A stretch of 64,000 nucleotides of DNA from Edaphobacter sp. GTDB lineage: Bacteria > Acidobacteriota > Terriglobia > Terriglobales > Acidobacteriaceae. Position numbers and translations under genes: made by a program. Positions 7,152 through 15,571 of the stretch are shown piece after piece (within the stretch, counting starts at the first letter, position 1; each line of letters begins with the position of its first letter). The notes beneath the pieces are model-generated. The model saw only the letters and a program-made list of their open reading frames with translations. It was not told where the DNA came from and ran no database searches. The stretch covers positions 295,592-359,591 of the forward strand of contig NZ_JAPWKF010000005.1 in the NCBI RefSeq assembly GCF_028283685.1, written 5' to 3'.

Positions 7152-8798
7152 ATGCCTTTTTCCCGTGGCGCGAGTGCGCCCAGCAGAGCAGCAGGGCATG
7201 CGACGAAGACGCCGGAGGTGCAGGAGCCTGCGGCGATTGCGATTGCCATTGAAGAGTTCCTCGCACTCCACCCGAAGGCTGTGGTGCTGGAGGATGGCCG
7301 GGCAGTCTTCGAGATGCAGACGGCGAAGTACAGCCTGACGACCGAACATGGACGCTGCACGCTGCAGCTGTGGAGTGAGGCGGCGAACCTGGTTCGTCGC
7401 GTTGTGGCGACGCGGCTGCGCGAGGGCGTGCTGAGGATGAGTGTGCTGCGGTTCGGGCAGTCGAAGCCGACGAGCCTGGAGCTGGTGGCGCATCGCGACC
7501 GGAGGACGCCTTCGGATCGCGAGTCGTTGCGTACGCGTTATCTGCGTGTGCTGGAGAGGGTGCTGCAGCGCGGCTTTCACGAGTGGACGCTGGAGAGCGT
7601 GAGCTCGGCGATGGATCTGGAGAAGAGCTTTGGGCCGGCGTATGCGCGGGGGCGCCTGGTGCAGGGGCAGCGGGCGTGGGCGCTGGTCGCGGTGAATGAG
7701 GAGGAGACGCAGGCGACGATCGACGGCGCGCTGACGGTCGGCATCCTCTGGCTGGACCGGTGCAGGACGCAGGGCGATGGGCGCAGGGTGTGGCAGGGGC
7801 TGAAGGTGATTGTGCCGCACGGCACGGCGGCGCTGCTGGTCTCGCGCATGGCGTGGCTGAATGAGCACGCGGCGCAGTGGGAGCTGTGGGAGCTGGATCA
7901 GCAGACGGAGGAGCTGACGCGGCGCGATCCGGCGGACTATGGCAATCTGGCGACACAGGTGGTGCGGGCTCCGAATCATGCGGCGGTGCGCGAGCGATTT
8001 GCCGATGCAGCGAATCGCGTGATGATGCTGGTGCCGGAGCCGATGCGTAACGAAGTGGAGCAGGTGGTGCGAGGCGGAAACGAGATCGCCTTTCTGCGGC
8101 ATGGTCTGGAATTTGCGCGGGTGCGTGCAGGGTATGCGGGCACTTCGTTCAATATGCAGGAGCAGATTACGGTGGGCGCAGGAGCGAATGAGACACCGCT
8201 GGCCACGGAGACGGAGCCGACGCTGCGCGAGTTTGTGGCGCGGCTGTTCGAGCGCAGGCGTGTGGACGGCGATAAGCGCGACCCGCTGTTTCGCATGCAG
8301 ACGGAGCGCTGGCTGGAGAGCGTGCTGCGGCGGAATGTGACGGTGTTGGATGAGCATCTGCACCCGGAGTATGTGTACACGCAGGTGCCTGCATTTGCGG
8401 CGGGCGATCGCGGGATGCTGGACCTGCTGGGTGTGCTGGACGACGGCAGGCTGGCAGTGATCGAGCTGAAGGCAGAGGAGGATCTGCAGCTGGCGCTGCA
8501 GGGACTGGACTACTGGGTGCGCGTGCGCTGGCATCATCGGCAGACGACGGACGATGCGACGCGGCCGAGCTATGGGCTGGGAGAGTTTCAGCGGCTGGGC
8601 TACTTCGACGGCGCTGCGCTCTCGCAGGAGGCACCGAAGCTGTACCTGGTGGCGCCTGCGCTGCGGGTGCATCCGGCGACGGAGATTGTGCTGCGATATC
8701 TTTCGCCGCAGGTGGAGTGGGAGCTGGTGGGACTGGACGAGCGCTGGCGGCAGAGTCTGAAGCCGGTGTGGCGCAAGCGCAGCAGCGATCCGCGATGA
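7152..8798 (+). CDS. Putative PD-(D/E)XK nuclease-fold protein
   Basis: 548 residues, no signal or membrane segment. The first ~400 residues are Arg-rich and unassigned. The C-terminal third carries a pattern expected of a PD-(D/E)XK core: helix RMQTERWLESVL, then GMLDLLGVLDD (D424), then LAVIELKA (E438, K440), then a helix beginning EEDLQLALQGLDYWVRV with a Gln, ending in KLYLVAPALRVHP. The arrangement resembles NucS/Sulfolobus-type or DUF91 endonuclease domains, but I have no formal match. It stands alone between the GNAT gene and an amine oxidase gene, so context does not indicate a pathway. The start is uncertain because no SD sequence is present. Confidence 0.6.
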   Translation: MPFSRGASAPSRAAGHATKTPEVQEPAAIAIAIEEFLALHPKAVVLEDGRAVFEMQTAKYSLTTEHGRCTLQLWSEAANLVRRVVATRLREGVLRMSVLRFGQSKPTSLELVAHRDRRTPSDRESLRTRYLRVLERVLQRGFHEWTLESVSSAMDLEKSFGPAYARGRLVQGQRAWALVAVNEEETQATIDGALTVGILWLDRCRTQGDGRRVWQGLKVIVPHGTAALLVSRMAWLNEHAAQWELWELDQQTEELTRRDPADYGNLATQVVRAPNHAAVRERFADAANRVMMLVPEPMRNEVEQVVRGGNEIAFLRHGLEFARVRAGYAGTSFNMQEQITVGAGANETPLATETEPTLREFVARLFERRRVDGDKRDPLFRMQTERWLESVLRRNVTVLDEHLHPEYVYTQVPAFAAGDRGMLDLLGVLDDGRLAVIELKAEEDLQLALQGLDYWVRVRWHHRQTTDDATRPSYGLGEFQRLGYFDGAALSQEAPKLYLVAPALRVHPATEIVLRYLSPQVEWELVGLDERWRQSLKPVWRKRSSDPR

Positions 8799-8870
8799 TC
8801 CACTACGATCCGCGATCGTCACGGTCGGGATGATCGATCCCGATTGTTACCTCGTTCGTTACAAACTGTA

Positions 8871-8899
8871 TTGCGGCGGCGTCAGGGTTCGGCGATACT
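8871..8899 (+). promoter_or_regulatory. Putative sigma-70 promoter of the amine oxidase gene
   Basis: TTGCGG (8871-8876) and GATACT (8894-8899) are separated by exactly 17 bases and lie about 45 bases before the ATG at 8945. The match is four of six and four of six to consensus. This is a pattern match, not an experimental start. Confidence 0.4.
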
Positions 8900-8944
8900 A
8901 GCCGCAGTTACCCCCACAATTCAGCACGAGAGAGAGCCCGTTCC

Positions 8945-10504
8945 ATGAGCCTTACCCGTCGTGTTTTTCTTCAGCGCATCGCTCAGCTTGGCGGATACTC
9001 CGCCGCGTATTCGACGATGCATGCCCTTGGATTGATTCCACAGACCGGTTTCTCGGAGCTGCCCGATCTTCCGGCTGACTTTGGGCGCGGCAAGAAGGTC
9101 GTGATTCTTGGAGCGGGGATCGCCGGTCTGGTGTCGGCATACGAGCTGCGCAAGGCAGGGTTTACGGTGACGGTGCTGGAGGCGCGGAATCGTCCCGGCG
9201 GACGGTCGTGGTCGGTGCGCAAGGGCACGGTGGTGGAGTTCACCGACGGCACGAAGCAGGAGTGTACGTGGGAGGACGGCCACTATCTGAATGCTGGCCC
9301 GGCGCGCATTCCTTCGCACCATACGCACCTGCTGGACTACTGCCATGAGCTTGGCGTGCCGCTGGAGGTGGAGATCAACTTCTCGCGCTCGGCGCTGATG
9401 CAGGCGGATACGCTGAACGGCGGCAAGGCGGTGGAGGAGCGGCAGGTGGTGCACGACTCGCGCGGCTACATCGCGGAGCTGCTGTCGAAGGCGGTGAGTC
9501 AGCATGCGCTCGACCAGGAACTGTCAAAAGAGGACGCTTCGCACCTGCTGGACTTTCTTGCTGAGTTCGGCGACCTGAGTTCGGCGGGCAAGTACAGCGG
9601 CTCGATGCGGGCGGGCTTTGTGACGCCGCGCGGCGCAGGGCCGGAGCAGATGAAGGTGCATGAGCCGCTGAAGTTCTCTGAGCTGCTGGCGGCGGATCTG
9701 TCGAAGGGCGAGTTCTACGAGGACCAGATCGACTGGCAGGCCACGATGTTTCAGCCGGTGGGCGGCATGGACCGCATCGGCTACGGCTTCGCCAAGGTGG
9801 TGGGGGATCTGATCACGTATGAAGCGCCGGTGACGGAGATCGAGACGGGCGCGGGTTCGGTGACGGTGCACTACACGAAGGGCGGCAAGGCGCAGACGGT
9901 GACGGCGGACTGGTGCATCTGCACGATGCCGATCTCGGTGCTGGCGAAGACGAAGAATAACTTTACGGCTGCGACGCAGAAGGCCTTCACCGGAATGCCG
10001 ATGACGGCGAACTACAAGGTTGCGTGGGAGTCGCCACGCTTCTGGGAGAAGGAGAACCGCATCTACGGCGGCATCAGCTTTCCGAAGCAGGTGGTGGACC
10101 TGGTGTGGTATCCGTCGGACAAGCTGTTTTCACCGACAGGCATCCTTATCGGCGGCTTCAACGTGGAGACGGACGACAAGGGAAATCCGAATGCGTTCGG
10201 CAGGCTCTCCACGGCAGAGAAGCTGGCGGCCTCGAAGCAGGCGATCGACAAGCTGCATCCGGGCAAGTCGTCGCTGCTGACGAAGCCGATCTACGTGAGC
10301 TGGCAGAAGATTCCGTACTCGCTGGGCTGCTATGCGAACAATCACCTGGAGTCGAGCGAGCCGGCGTATACGCAGCTGGACAACATGGAAGGCCGCACGA
10401 TCTTTGCCGGAGATTATCTATCGCACCTGGTGGGCTGGCAGGAGGGCGCGACGCTCTCGGCGCATCGCGCGATCAAGCGCATGGCGCAGATGATGAAGGG
10501 TTAG
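8945..10504 (+). CDS. Flavin amine oxidase, Tat-type N-terminus
   Basis: 519 residues. FAD-binding Rossmann motif GKKVVILGAGIAGLVSAYEL is followed by EARNRPGGRSWS, the typical GG doublet of monoamine and L-amino-acid oxidases. The C-terminus has FAGDYLSHLVGWQEGATLSAHRA, the second FAD-contact block. The N-terminus begins MSLTRRVFLQR, a twin-arginine-like signal, followed by a weakly hydrophobic stretch, so export is plausible. Closest general class: flavin-containing monoamine/L-amino-acid oxidase. The substrate is not predictable. GAGAGAG precedes the ATG. Confidence 0.85.
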   Translation: MSLTRRVFLQRIAQLGGYSAAYSTMHALGLIPQTGFSELPDLPADFGRGKKVVILGAGIAGLVSAYELRKAGFTVTVLEARNRPGGRSWSVRKGTVVEFTDGTKQECTWEDGHYLNAGPARIPSHHTHLLDYCHELGVPLEVEINFSRSALMQADTLNGGKAVEERQVVHDSRGYIAELLSKAVSQHALDQELSKEDASHLLDFLAEFGDLSSAGKYSGSMRAGFVTPRGAGPEQMKVHEPLKFSELLAADLSKGEFYEDQIDWQATMFQPVGGMDRIGYGFAKVVGDLITYEAPVTEIETGAGSVTVHYTKGGKAQTVTADWCICTMPISVLAKTKNNFTAATQKAFTGMPMTANYKVAWESPRFWEKENRIYGGISFPKQVVDLVWYPSDKLFSPTGILIGGFNVETDDKGNPNAFGRLSTAEKLAASKQAIDKLHPGKSSLLTKPIYVSWQKIPYSLGCYANNHLESSEPAYTQLDNMEGRTIFAGDYLSHLVGWQEGATLSAHRAIKRMAQMMKG

Positions 10505-10510
10505 GGAGAG

Positions 10511-11906
10511 CTAGTCGCAGTAGGCGGCTTCGGTGAGCAGGGTGGCGTCGTCGTGGATGAGCTCTGGTGCGTCTTCGCTGGCGCTGTTCTGGCGCGACTC
10601 GAAGAACTGCTCGACGGCGGCGATGACGTCATTGCCCTTTTTGGACTCGAAGATCTGCTTGCGCAGGCCTCCTCCGCCGGGGACGCCGTGGGTGAACCAT
10701 GCGGCGAACTGCTTCATCTTGCCGACGGCGTCGCGGTGGCGCTTGTCGCGGGCGATCTGTCCGGCGGCGATGATGGCCTCGGCGCGGGCTGCTTCGGCTG
10801 CCTCTTCGATGGCGATCTCGTCGACCAGCATCTGGAAGTAGGTGCGGATCATGCGGTAGCGGTCGGCGTCGGTGGGGTGGTCGTAGGTGCCGACGCCGGT
10901 GGCCTCCTTGGAGGCGGTATATTGCGCGATCTGGCGGAAGATCCAGGGATTGGAGGGTGCGGTGCGGCCGATCATGACGGCGTCGCAGCCGGTCTTTTCG
11001 ACCATGGAGGCGGCGTCTTCGGGGGTGCGGATGTCGCCGTTGCCGATGACCGGGATCTTCACGGCATCCTTGACTGCGGCGATAAACTCCCAGCGGGCCT
11101 GGCCGGTGTAGCCGTCTTCGCGGGTGCGGGCGTGAAGGGCGCAGGCGTTGAGGCCACAGTCCTCCGCCATCTTCGCGAGCTCGACGCAGACGATGTGGTG
11201 GTCGTTCCAGCCCATGCGGAATTTGACGGTGAAGGGGATGGAGACGGCGCTGCGGATGGCCTTGAAGATGCGCTCGATCTGCGGCAGGTCCTTGAGCAGG
11301 CCGGAGCCGCCGTTGCAGGCGACGACGCGCTTGGCGGGGCAGCCGAGGTTAAGATCGACGAGGTCGAAGCCGGCGTCCTGGCACGATACGCGCGGAGTCG
11401 GCGAGGGTCTCGGGGTTGGAGCCGAAGAGCTGCGCGGAGATGGGATGCTCGTCGTCGTAGTAGGTGAGGTAGCGCTTGCGCTTGGTCTCGCGCATGCGGC
11501 TGAGGCCGTCGGCCGAGGTGAACTCGGTCATGATGAGGCCGCAGCCGGACTGCTGGTTCGATGTTTCATGCTCGACATTGGTGGCGTCGGAGGTAAACCG
11601 CAGGTCCTTCGACTCCGCTCCTTCGTCGCTTCGCTCAGGAGGACACTCCTGTGGGGAAGATGAGATGGTCGTGAAGGCGCTGGCGTTCTTGATGAAGCGG
11701 CGAAAGACCGTGTCGGTGACACCGGCCATGGGCGCGAGCACGGTGGCGGGCGCGATGGTGACGTTGCCGACGGTGAAGCTGGCGGGCACGCGGGCTTCGG
11801 CGGGCATGGCGTGCTCGACGGGGTCGTCCCACTTCTTCTGCTCGAGGGTGTAGCGCTTCTTGGTCACGGTCTTCAGTATCTCAGGGTGTGGCGGAATTTT
11901 TTGCAA
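10511..11906 (-). pseudogene. dusB: tRNA-dihydrouridine synthase (DusB-like), frameshifted
   Basis: Reduces uridine to dihydrouridine in tRNA with FMN. The N-terminal part (11906 or ATG 11807 down to 11382) has VLAPMAGVTDTVFRRF and GCGLIMTEFTSADGLSR, then goes out of frame after ADSARIV. The remainder is intact in the next frame: QDAGFDLVDLNLGCPAKRV with the catalytic Cys (11339-11341), then FRMGWNDH, HARTREDGYTG, IPVIGNGDI and the C-terminal helical domain to 10511. One extra base at 11381 (GG instead of G) explains it exactly. The N-terminal part also carries an in-frame repeat insertion. A sequence error, or real inactivation, are both possible. Confidence 0.85.
11600..11646 (-). repeat. 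Dispersed repeat unit inserted in frame within dus
   Basis: Within the dus reading frame, between KNAS and GCGLIMTEF, about 40 residues are present that other Dus proteins lack. They include CPPERSDEGAESKDL. Peptides of this type (P-E-R-S-E-G) recur in acidobacterial gene predictions and arise from a short intergenic repeat with the core sequence cctgagcgaagcgacgaagg. Only one copy is visible in this window, so the repeat identity rests on recollection of other genomes. Confidence 0.45.
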
Positions 11907-11912
11907 GGGAAA

Positions 11913-11937
11913 GGGCCTTCGCGGTTGGCGAAGGCCC
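11913..11937 (-). terminator. Hairpin downstream of rpmE
   Basis: Perfect 10-bp stem GGGCCTTCGC / GCGAAGGCCC with a five-base loop, lying 24 bases past the rpmE stop codon and before the dus start. On the minus strand it is followed by TTTCCCTT. It probably ends the rpmE transcript. Confidence 0.6.
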
Positions 11938-11960
11938 CTCTCTGTGATGCGATGTACTGC

Positions 11961-12191
11961 TTACTTCGTGGCTGCCTTGCCGGCATCGGACTGGGCGAAC
12001 TTGCGACGGAAACGCTCGACGCGTCCGGCGGTGTCGATCAGCTTCTGCTTGCCGGTAAAGAACGGGTGGCAGGCGGAGCAGATTTCGAGGACGATGTCGC
12101 CCTTGTGCGTGGAGCGGGTCTCAAAGTGAGTACCGCAGGCGCACTTGACGGTGATGGTCTCGTACTTCGGGTGAATTCCTTGCTTTGGCAT
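11961..12191 (-). CDS. rpmE: 50S ribosomal protein L31
   Basis: 76 residues. Zinc-binding (C+) form of L31: C17 and C19 in VKCACGTHF, and C38 and C41 in [11 protein letters not shown]. The family opens [10 protein letters not shown], which fixes the start at 12191, preceded by GGAAGGA on the minus strand. The rest of the open frame upstream (to 12335) is not part of the protein. The Cys form implies the cell may also have a zinc-free paralogue elsewhere for zinc starvation, which is a known pattern but not seen here. Confidence 0.95.
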   Translation of the reverse strand: MPKQGIHPKYETITVKCACGTHFETRSTHKGDIVLEICSACHPFFTGKQKLIDTAGRVERFRRKFAQSDAGKAATK

Positions 12192-12442
12192 AACGATCCT
12201 TCCGCCGGATGCTCTTTGCCCCGGCGCATGAGATTGGCTTTTTCGGTTTCGCGGATCGCTTGCAACGGTCGTGGTCACGTCACATCGATGAGCCTGTCGC
12301 GATGCCGGGCCCGGTTCAGTGACCTGAAGGGGCAAGCACTTGCTTTATTTTAGCATTTTCCACCGCGTTTCGCACAGCCTTCCACGCTGCGTGGGGGAGG
12401 CCGTTAGCTGCGATACTGGAAGGCGGAAGAGAGGTTTCTGGC

Positions 12443-13204
12443 ATGGCGGCGGAGGTCTGCACAATCTGTGAGGGAGCGGGTCTTCGCATCGTGGAGCGCG
12501 ATGGCCGGCAGGTGGCCGAGGACTGTGTCTGCCGTGTGGCGGAGCGTGCGGCCCGGAGGTTGAGGCGCGCCGCGGTGCCCAAACGCTATGAGCACTGCAC
12601 GCTGGAGAGCTATGACACAGGCTTTCCCTCGTCGCACAAGTCGCAGGGGGCGGCGCTGATCCGGGCGCGTAAGTTCGTGGAAAGCTTCCCGTTAGAGACC
12701 GACGGCACGGGTCTGCTGCTGACCGGTTCGATCGGGGTGGGGAAGACGCACCTGGCCATCGGCATTCTGAACGCCCTGGTGGTGGATCGCGGGGCGACAG
12801 GGCTGTTCTTCGACTATCGCGACCTGCTGAAGCAGGTGCAGAACAGCTACAGCCCGAACACGCGCGAGACGGAGATGGACATCCTGCGGCCGGTCTTTGA
12901 CGCCGAGGTGCTGGTGCTGGACGAGCTTGGTGCTTCGAAGCCAACCGACTGGGTTTGGGATACGGTGGCGCACATTCTGAACACGCGCTACAACGACCGC
13001 CGGACGACGATTATCACGACGAACTACCCGAACCTGCCTCCGCTGGGCGGCATTGGGTCGGATGGGGCGGGACGGCTGCGCGAGGAGACGCTGGGCGACC
13101 GGATCGGCGAACGCATGCGGTCGCGTCTGCAGGAGATGTGCGTGGTGATGGAGATGCAGGGCGAGGACTTCCGCCAGAAGGTAAAGCGGGCGAGCTTCGC
13201 CTGA
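12443..13204 (+). CDS. DnaC/IstB-like AAA+ ATPase
   Basis: 253 residues. An N-terminal Cys cluster (VCTICEGAG ... EDCVCRVAE) is likely a zinc knuckle. Walker A GSIGVGKTH is at about 95-103, Walker B VLVLDELG with D160, and sensor I TTNYPN. The C-terminus has GDRIGERMRSRLQEMC, the arginine-finger region. This matches DnaC/DnaI helicase loaders and the IstB transposition ATPases. No transposase is adjacent, which argues for a replication or repair role rather than an insertion sequence. It is a monocistronic gene between rpmE and a small membrane protein gene. Confidence 0.85.
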   Translation: MAAEVCTICEGAGLRIVERDGRQVAEDCVCRVAERAARRLRRAAVPKRYEHCTLESYDTGFPSSHKSQGAALIRARKFVESFPLETDGTGLLLTGSIGVGKTHLAIGILNALVVDRGATGLFFDYRDLLKQVQNSYSPNTRETEMDILRPVFDAEVLVLDELGASKPTDWVWDTVAHILNTRYNDRRTTIITTNYPNLPPLGGIGSDGAGRLREETLGDRIGERMRSRLQEMCVVMEMQGEDFRQKVKRASFA

Positions 13205-13234
13205 GAGCTTCTCTGGGCGGAGAAGCCCGGTCGA

Positions 13235-13414
13235 TTAGAGGAACGTGGCGATCATGGCCAGGCCTGCCGTGACGGCGACGATGCGGTAGGCGTAGTCGTA
13301 GATCGGCGAGGGCGCCGCGGTGAGCGGCTGCGTAGGCTCGAAGCCGTCGAGAGGTGCAATCGCGGCGGTGGAGTGATGCGGCAAATCGGTTCGGGCACCG
13401 ATCGGGGGAGTCAT
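13235..13414 (-). CDS. Small single-TM protein (59 aa)
   Basis: A short gene supported by GAGGA a few bases before its ATG on the minus strand. The N-terminal ~35 residues are polar and Pro-rich (TPPIGARTDLPHHS, GFEPTQPLTAAPSP), followed by a C-terminal hydrophobic segment (YRIVAVTAGLAMIATFL). This is the topology of a tail-anchored membrane peptide. I recognise no family. It is convergent with the DnaC-like gene. Confidence 0.5.
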   Translation of the reverse strand: MTPPIGARTDLPHHSTAAIAPLDGFEPTQPLTAAPSPIYDYAYRIVAVTAGLAMIATFL

Positions 13415-13579
13415 TGCGGTCCTCGCTAACGTACTTGTCTTGCTTAACGTGATTCTGAGGCAGAAAGTTCTTCGTCGAAGATGAAAAATCTGCGAAGTTC
13501 CGTGGAGTGAAGCTTTACCAGTACCGATTCAGATGTTGGAAACGCTGGTTCGGGTGCACGGAGTATAGAATTCTGGCCT

Positions 13580-14140
13580 ATGAGCGCAAGTGAGAACAGC
13601 CCGGAAGGGACGCCCGGATCGCCGTATCAGAAGCCTTCGGTCTTTACCCCGCAGCAGGAGAAGCCGCCAGGGATGCCGATGGCGGTGTGGCTGGTGGCGG
13701 GAGCGGTGGTGCTGGTGCTGCTGGGCATCCTGATCGTCGCCGGACATAAGAAGACGGAGGAGTCGAAGGGAGTGCAGCCGTCGGCGGCTTATGCGGCGAG
13801 CCTGCCGCTGTCGAAGCTGGCGATGAGCGAGTCGACCAGCCTTTCGGGCGGAAAGTCGACGTTTATCGATGGGGTGGTCAGCAATACGGGCAGCTCGACG
13901 GTGACGGGCATAACGGTGCAGGTGCTCTTCAAGAACGATGAACAGATGCCTCCGCAGGTGGAGACGGTTCCGCTGATGCTGATCCGGACGCGGGAGCCTT
14001 ACGTGGATACGCAGACCGTGGCCGCGACTTCGGTCAGGCCGGGGGAAGAGCGCGAGTTCCGGCTGATCTTCGAGTCGATTCCGTCGAACTGGAATATGCA
14101 GATGCCCGAAGTACACGTCATTCGGGTGGAGACGAAGTAA
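13580..14140 (+). CDS. DUF2393 membrane-anchored protein
   Basis: 186 residues: a polar, Pro-rich N-terminus of about 33 residues, one membrane helix (MAVWLVAGAVVLVLLGILIVAG), then a periplasmic beta-domain (LSLSGGKSTFIDGVVSNTGSSTVTGITVQVLF ... FRLIFESIPSNWNMQMPEVHVIRVE). This is the DUF2393/FxLYD-like immunoglobulin-type fold with the conserved V-x-N-x-G-x-x-x-V core. The role is unknown. TAGAAT (13566-13571) lies eight bases before the ATG and no SD is visible, so the mRNA may be leaderless. Confidence 0.78.
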   Translation: MSASENSPEGTPGSPYQKPSVFTPQQEKPPGMPMAVWLVAGAVVLVLLGILIVAGHKKTEESKGVQPSAAYAASLPLSKLAMSESTSLSGGKSTFIDGVVSNTGSSTVTGITVQVLFKNDEQMPPQVETVPLMLIRTREPYVDTQTVAATSVRPGEEREFRLIFESIPSNWNMQMPEVHVIRVETK

Positions 14141-14200
14141 CCTATGTCCGCCGGGTGACATGCTGCGGCAGGCGCCCGAGGCTAAAGCCTTCAGGGAAAG

Positions 14201-14239
14201 AAGATACGGGGAGGCGCCGAGGGTGCCTCCCCGTATCTT
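14201..14239 (+). terminator. Strong hairpin after the DUF2393 gene
   Basis: Perfect 15-bp stem (AAGATACGGGGAGGC pairing with GCCTCCCCGTATCTT) with a loop of about nine bases that can pair further. It lies 60 bases beyond the stop codon. There is a short T run after it. The rest of 14141-14447 has no gene; it holds this hairpin and an AT-richer leader with TATAGA around 14388-14393. Confidence 0.65.
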
Positions 14240-14447
14240 TGCCCGGGTAGTAATAGTTACTCGCAGGCTGGAAGAAATTGCTGAAGCGGAAAGATCTTCG
14301 GGGTGGTGGCCGTTCGTGGATTGCTCAGGTAAAGCGTTCTTTATCAGCACGATATAGATTTTTACGAGTTTGGCATGGCAGATGCTCTATAGATTGGCAT
14401 ACAGACGCCTGATACGGCAGACGTCTGGTGACGAGGAGCATAAAAAC

Positions 14448-15347
14448 ATGACAAAACCCGGCTATATGTTTGGTCTCTCTGTTGTAGTACTCGGCACCAC
14501 CATGGGAATGAGCGCTTTGGCACAGTCGGCAACCCAGTCGACACCGGCACCGGCTCCGGCCCCCAATAACATGAGCGTGGACGACAACTCCACCTATGCC
14601 ACGGGCAAGCCGCTGGAAACTCAGTCCAAGGAAGGTTTCTGGGGCCATATGAACCCCCTGGCCCGTAAGAAGTGGGTTCACAGGCAGGTTGATCCGGTAA
14701 AGGATCGTGTAAACGAACTGGATCAGCTGCAGTCGAAGAACGCAAACGATATTCGTGACGTGGACACCCGCGCAACGGCAGGCATCAACAAGGCGCAGAG
14801 CGCGGCTGATCTTGCAGACCAGCACGCCGCGGACGCTTCGAATCGTGCCAACACCGCGCAGACCACGGCCACCACGGCCAGCAACCGCGCTACCTCGCTG
14901 AACACGACGGTGACAAACCTGGATCAGTACCAGGAAGTCACATCCTCTGCTGTTCCTTTCGTTTCGGGACGCACGAGCCTGGGCCCGAAGGCCAAGGCTG
15001 AGCTGGACGATGTGGCGACGAAGCTGGCCAACGAGAAGGGATACATCATCGAGGTGCAGGCCTACAGCCGTTCCGGTGTAGCAACGTCGCAGGCGATGGC
15101 GGATGCCGTTACCCGCTACCTCGTCACCGAGCACCAGGTTCCGGTCTATCGCATCTACAAGTCGGGACTGGGCAAGAATACGACGAAGCCAGCTGACGGC
15201 GAAGTTGCTGTGACCAACGGCGTTCGCGTAACGCTTTTGCATAACAGCCTGGCAACTATGGATTCGTCCTCGGCGTCTAATGCAGTGCCGGCCCAGCCTC
15301 AAGCATCACACTCGGGAGTCAGTGCTCCCCCCGAGGCAAACCAGTAA
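14448..15347 (+). CDS. OmpA-like exported protein with helical middle
   Basis: 299 residues from the ATG at 14448, which has GAGGAG 12 bases upstream. Signal peptide MTKPGYMFGLSVVVLGTTMGMSALAQ is followed by a Pro/Ala linker, a Thr/Ala/Asn-rich coiled-coil stretch (about residues 80-150: repeated A-D-x-A-x-x-A-x-x-A) and a C-terminal OmpA-type domain (LGPKAKAELDDVATKLANEKGYIIEVQAYS, then YLVTEHQVPVYRIYKSGLG). The OmpA domain lacks an obvious RRAE-type peptidoglycan motif. Probably an envelope protein that links the outer membrane and the cell wall. The open frame begins at 14370, but the signal peptide and SD place the start at 14448. Confidence 0.78.
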   Translation: MTKPGYMFGLSVVVLGTTMGMSALAQSATQSTPAPAPAPNNMSVDDNSTYATGKPLETQSKEGFWGHMNPLARKKWVHRQVDPVKDRVNELDQLQSKNANDIRDVDTRATAGINKAQSAADLADQHAADASNRANTAQTTATTASNRATSLNTTVTNLDQYQEVTSSAVPFVSGRTSLGPKAKAELDDVATKLANEKGYIIEVQAYSRSGVATSQAMADAVTRYLVTEHQVPVYRIYKSGLGKNTTKPADGEVAVTNGVRVTLLHNSLATMDSSSASNAVPAQPQASHSGVSAPPEANQ

Positions 15348-15480
15348 CTGGTAGGCCCTCCCCCCAGGGCGGCATCGCTCCTTGCGAGTCATGCCGCCCG
15401 AAAGTTCTCAAGTTTGCTGGGCAGCGACATAGATCGTTCCCGCAAAAGACTCTCCTAACCAGAGAGAACCAAGGCAGATT

Positions 15481-15509
15481 GGCCCCTCTAGCGAGGGGCC
15501 GTTTTTTTT
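15481..15509 (+). terminator. Rho-independent terminator after the OmpA-like gene
   Basis: GGCCCCTC / GAGGGGCC stem (15481-15488 and 15493-15500) with a four-base loop followed by G and eight T residues. It is about 130 bases past the OmpA-like stop codon and points in the same direction. A second stem (GGGCGGCAT/ATGCCGCCC, 15367-15399) lies closer to the stop and may also contribute. Confidence 0.85.
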
Positions 15510-15571
15510 GCTTGATGACTTTCGGCGGGAAAGACTGTCTGGCGAACTCGGGCCCAGAGTGAAATCGAGGA

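Noticed and set aside
11148..11663. Plus-strand frames over the dus region
   Set aside because: They are antisense to the two dus parts, whose conserved motifs lie on the minus strand.
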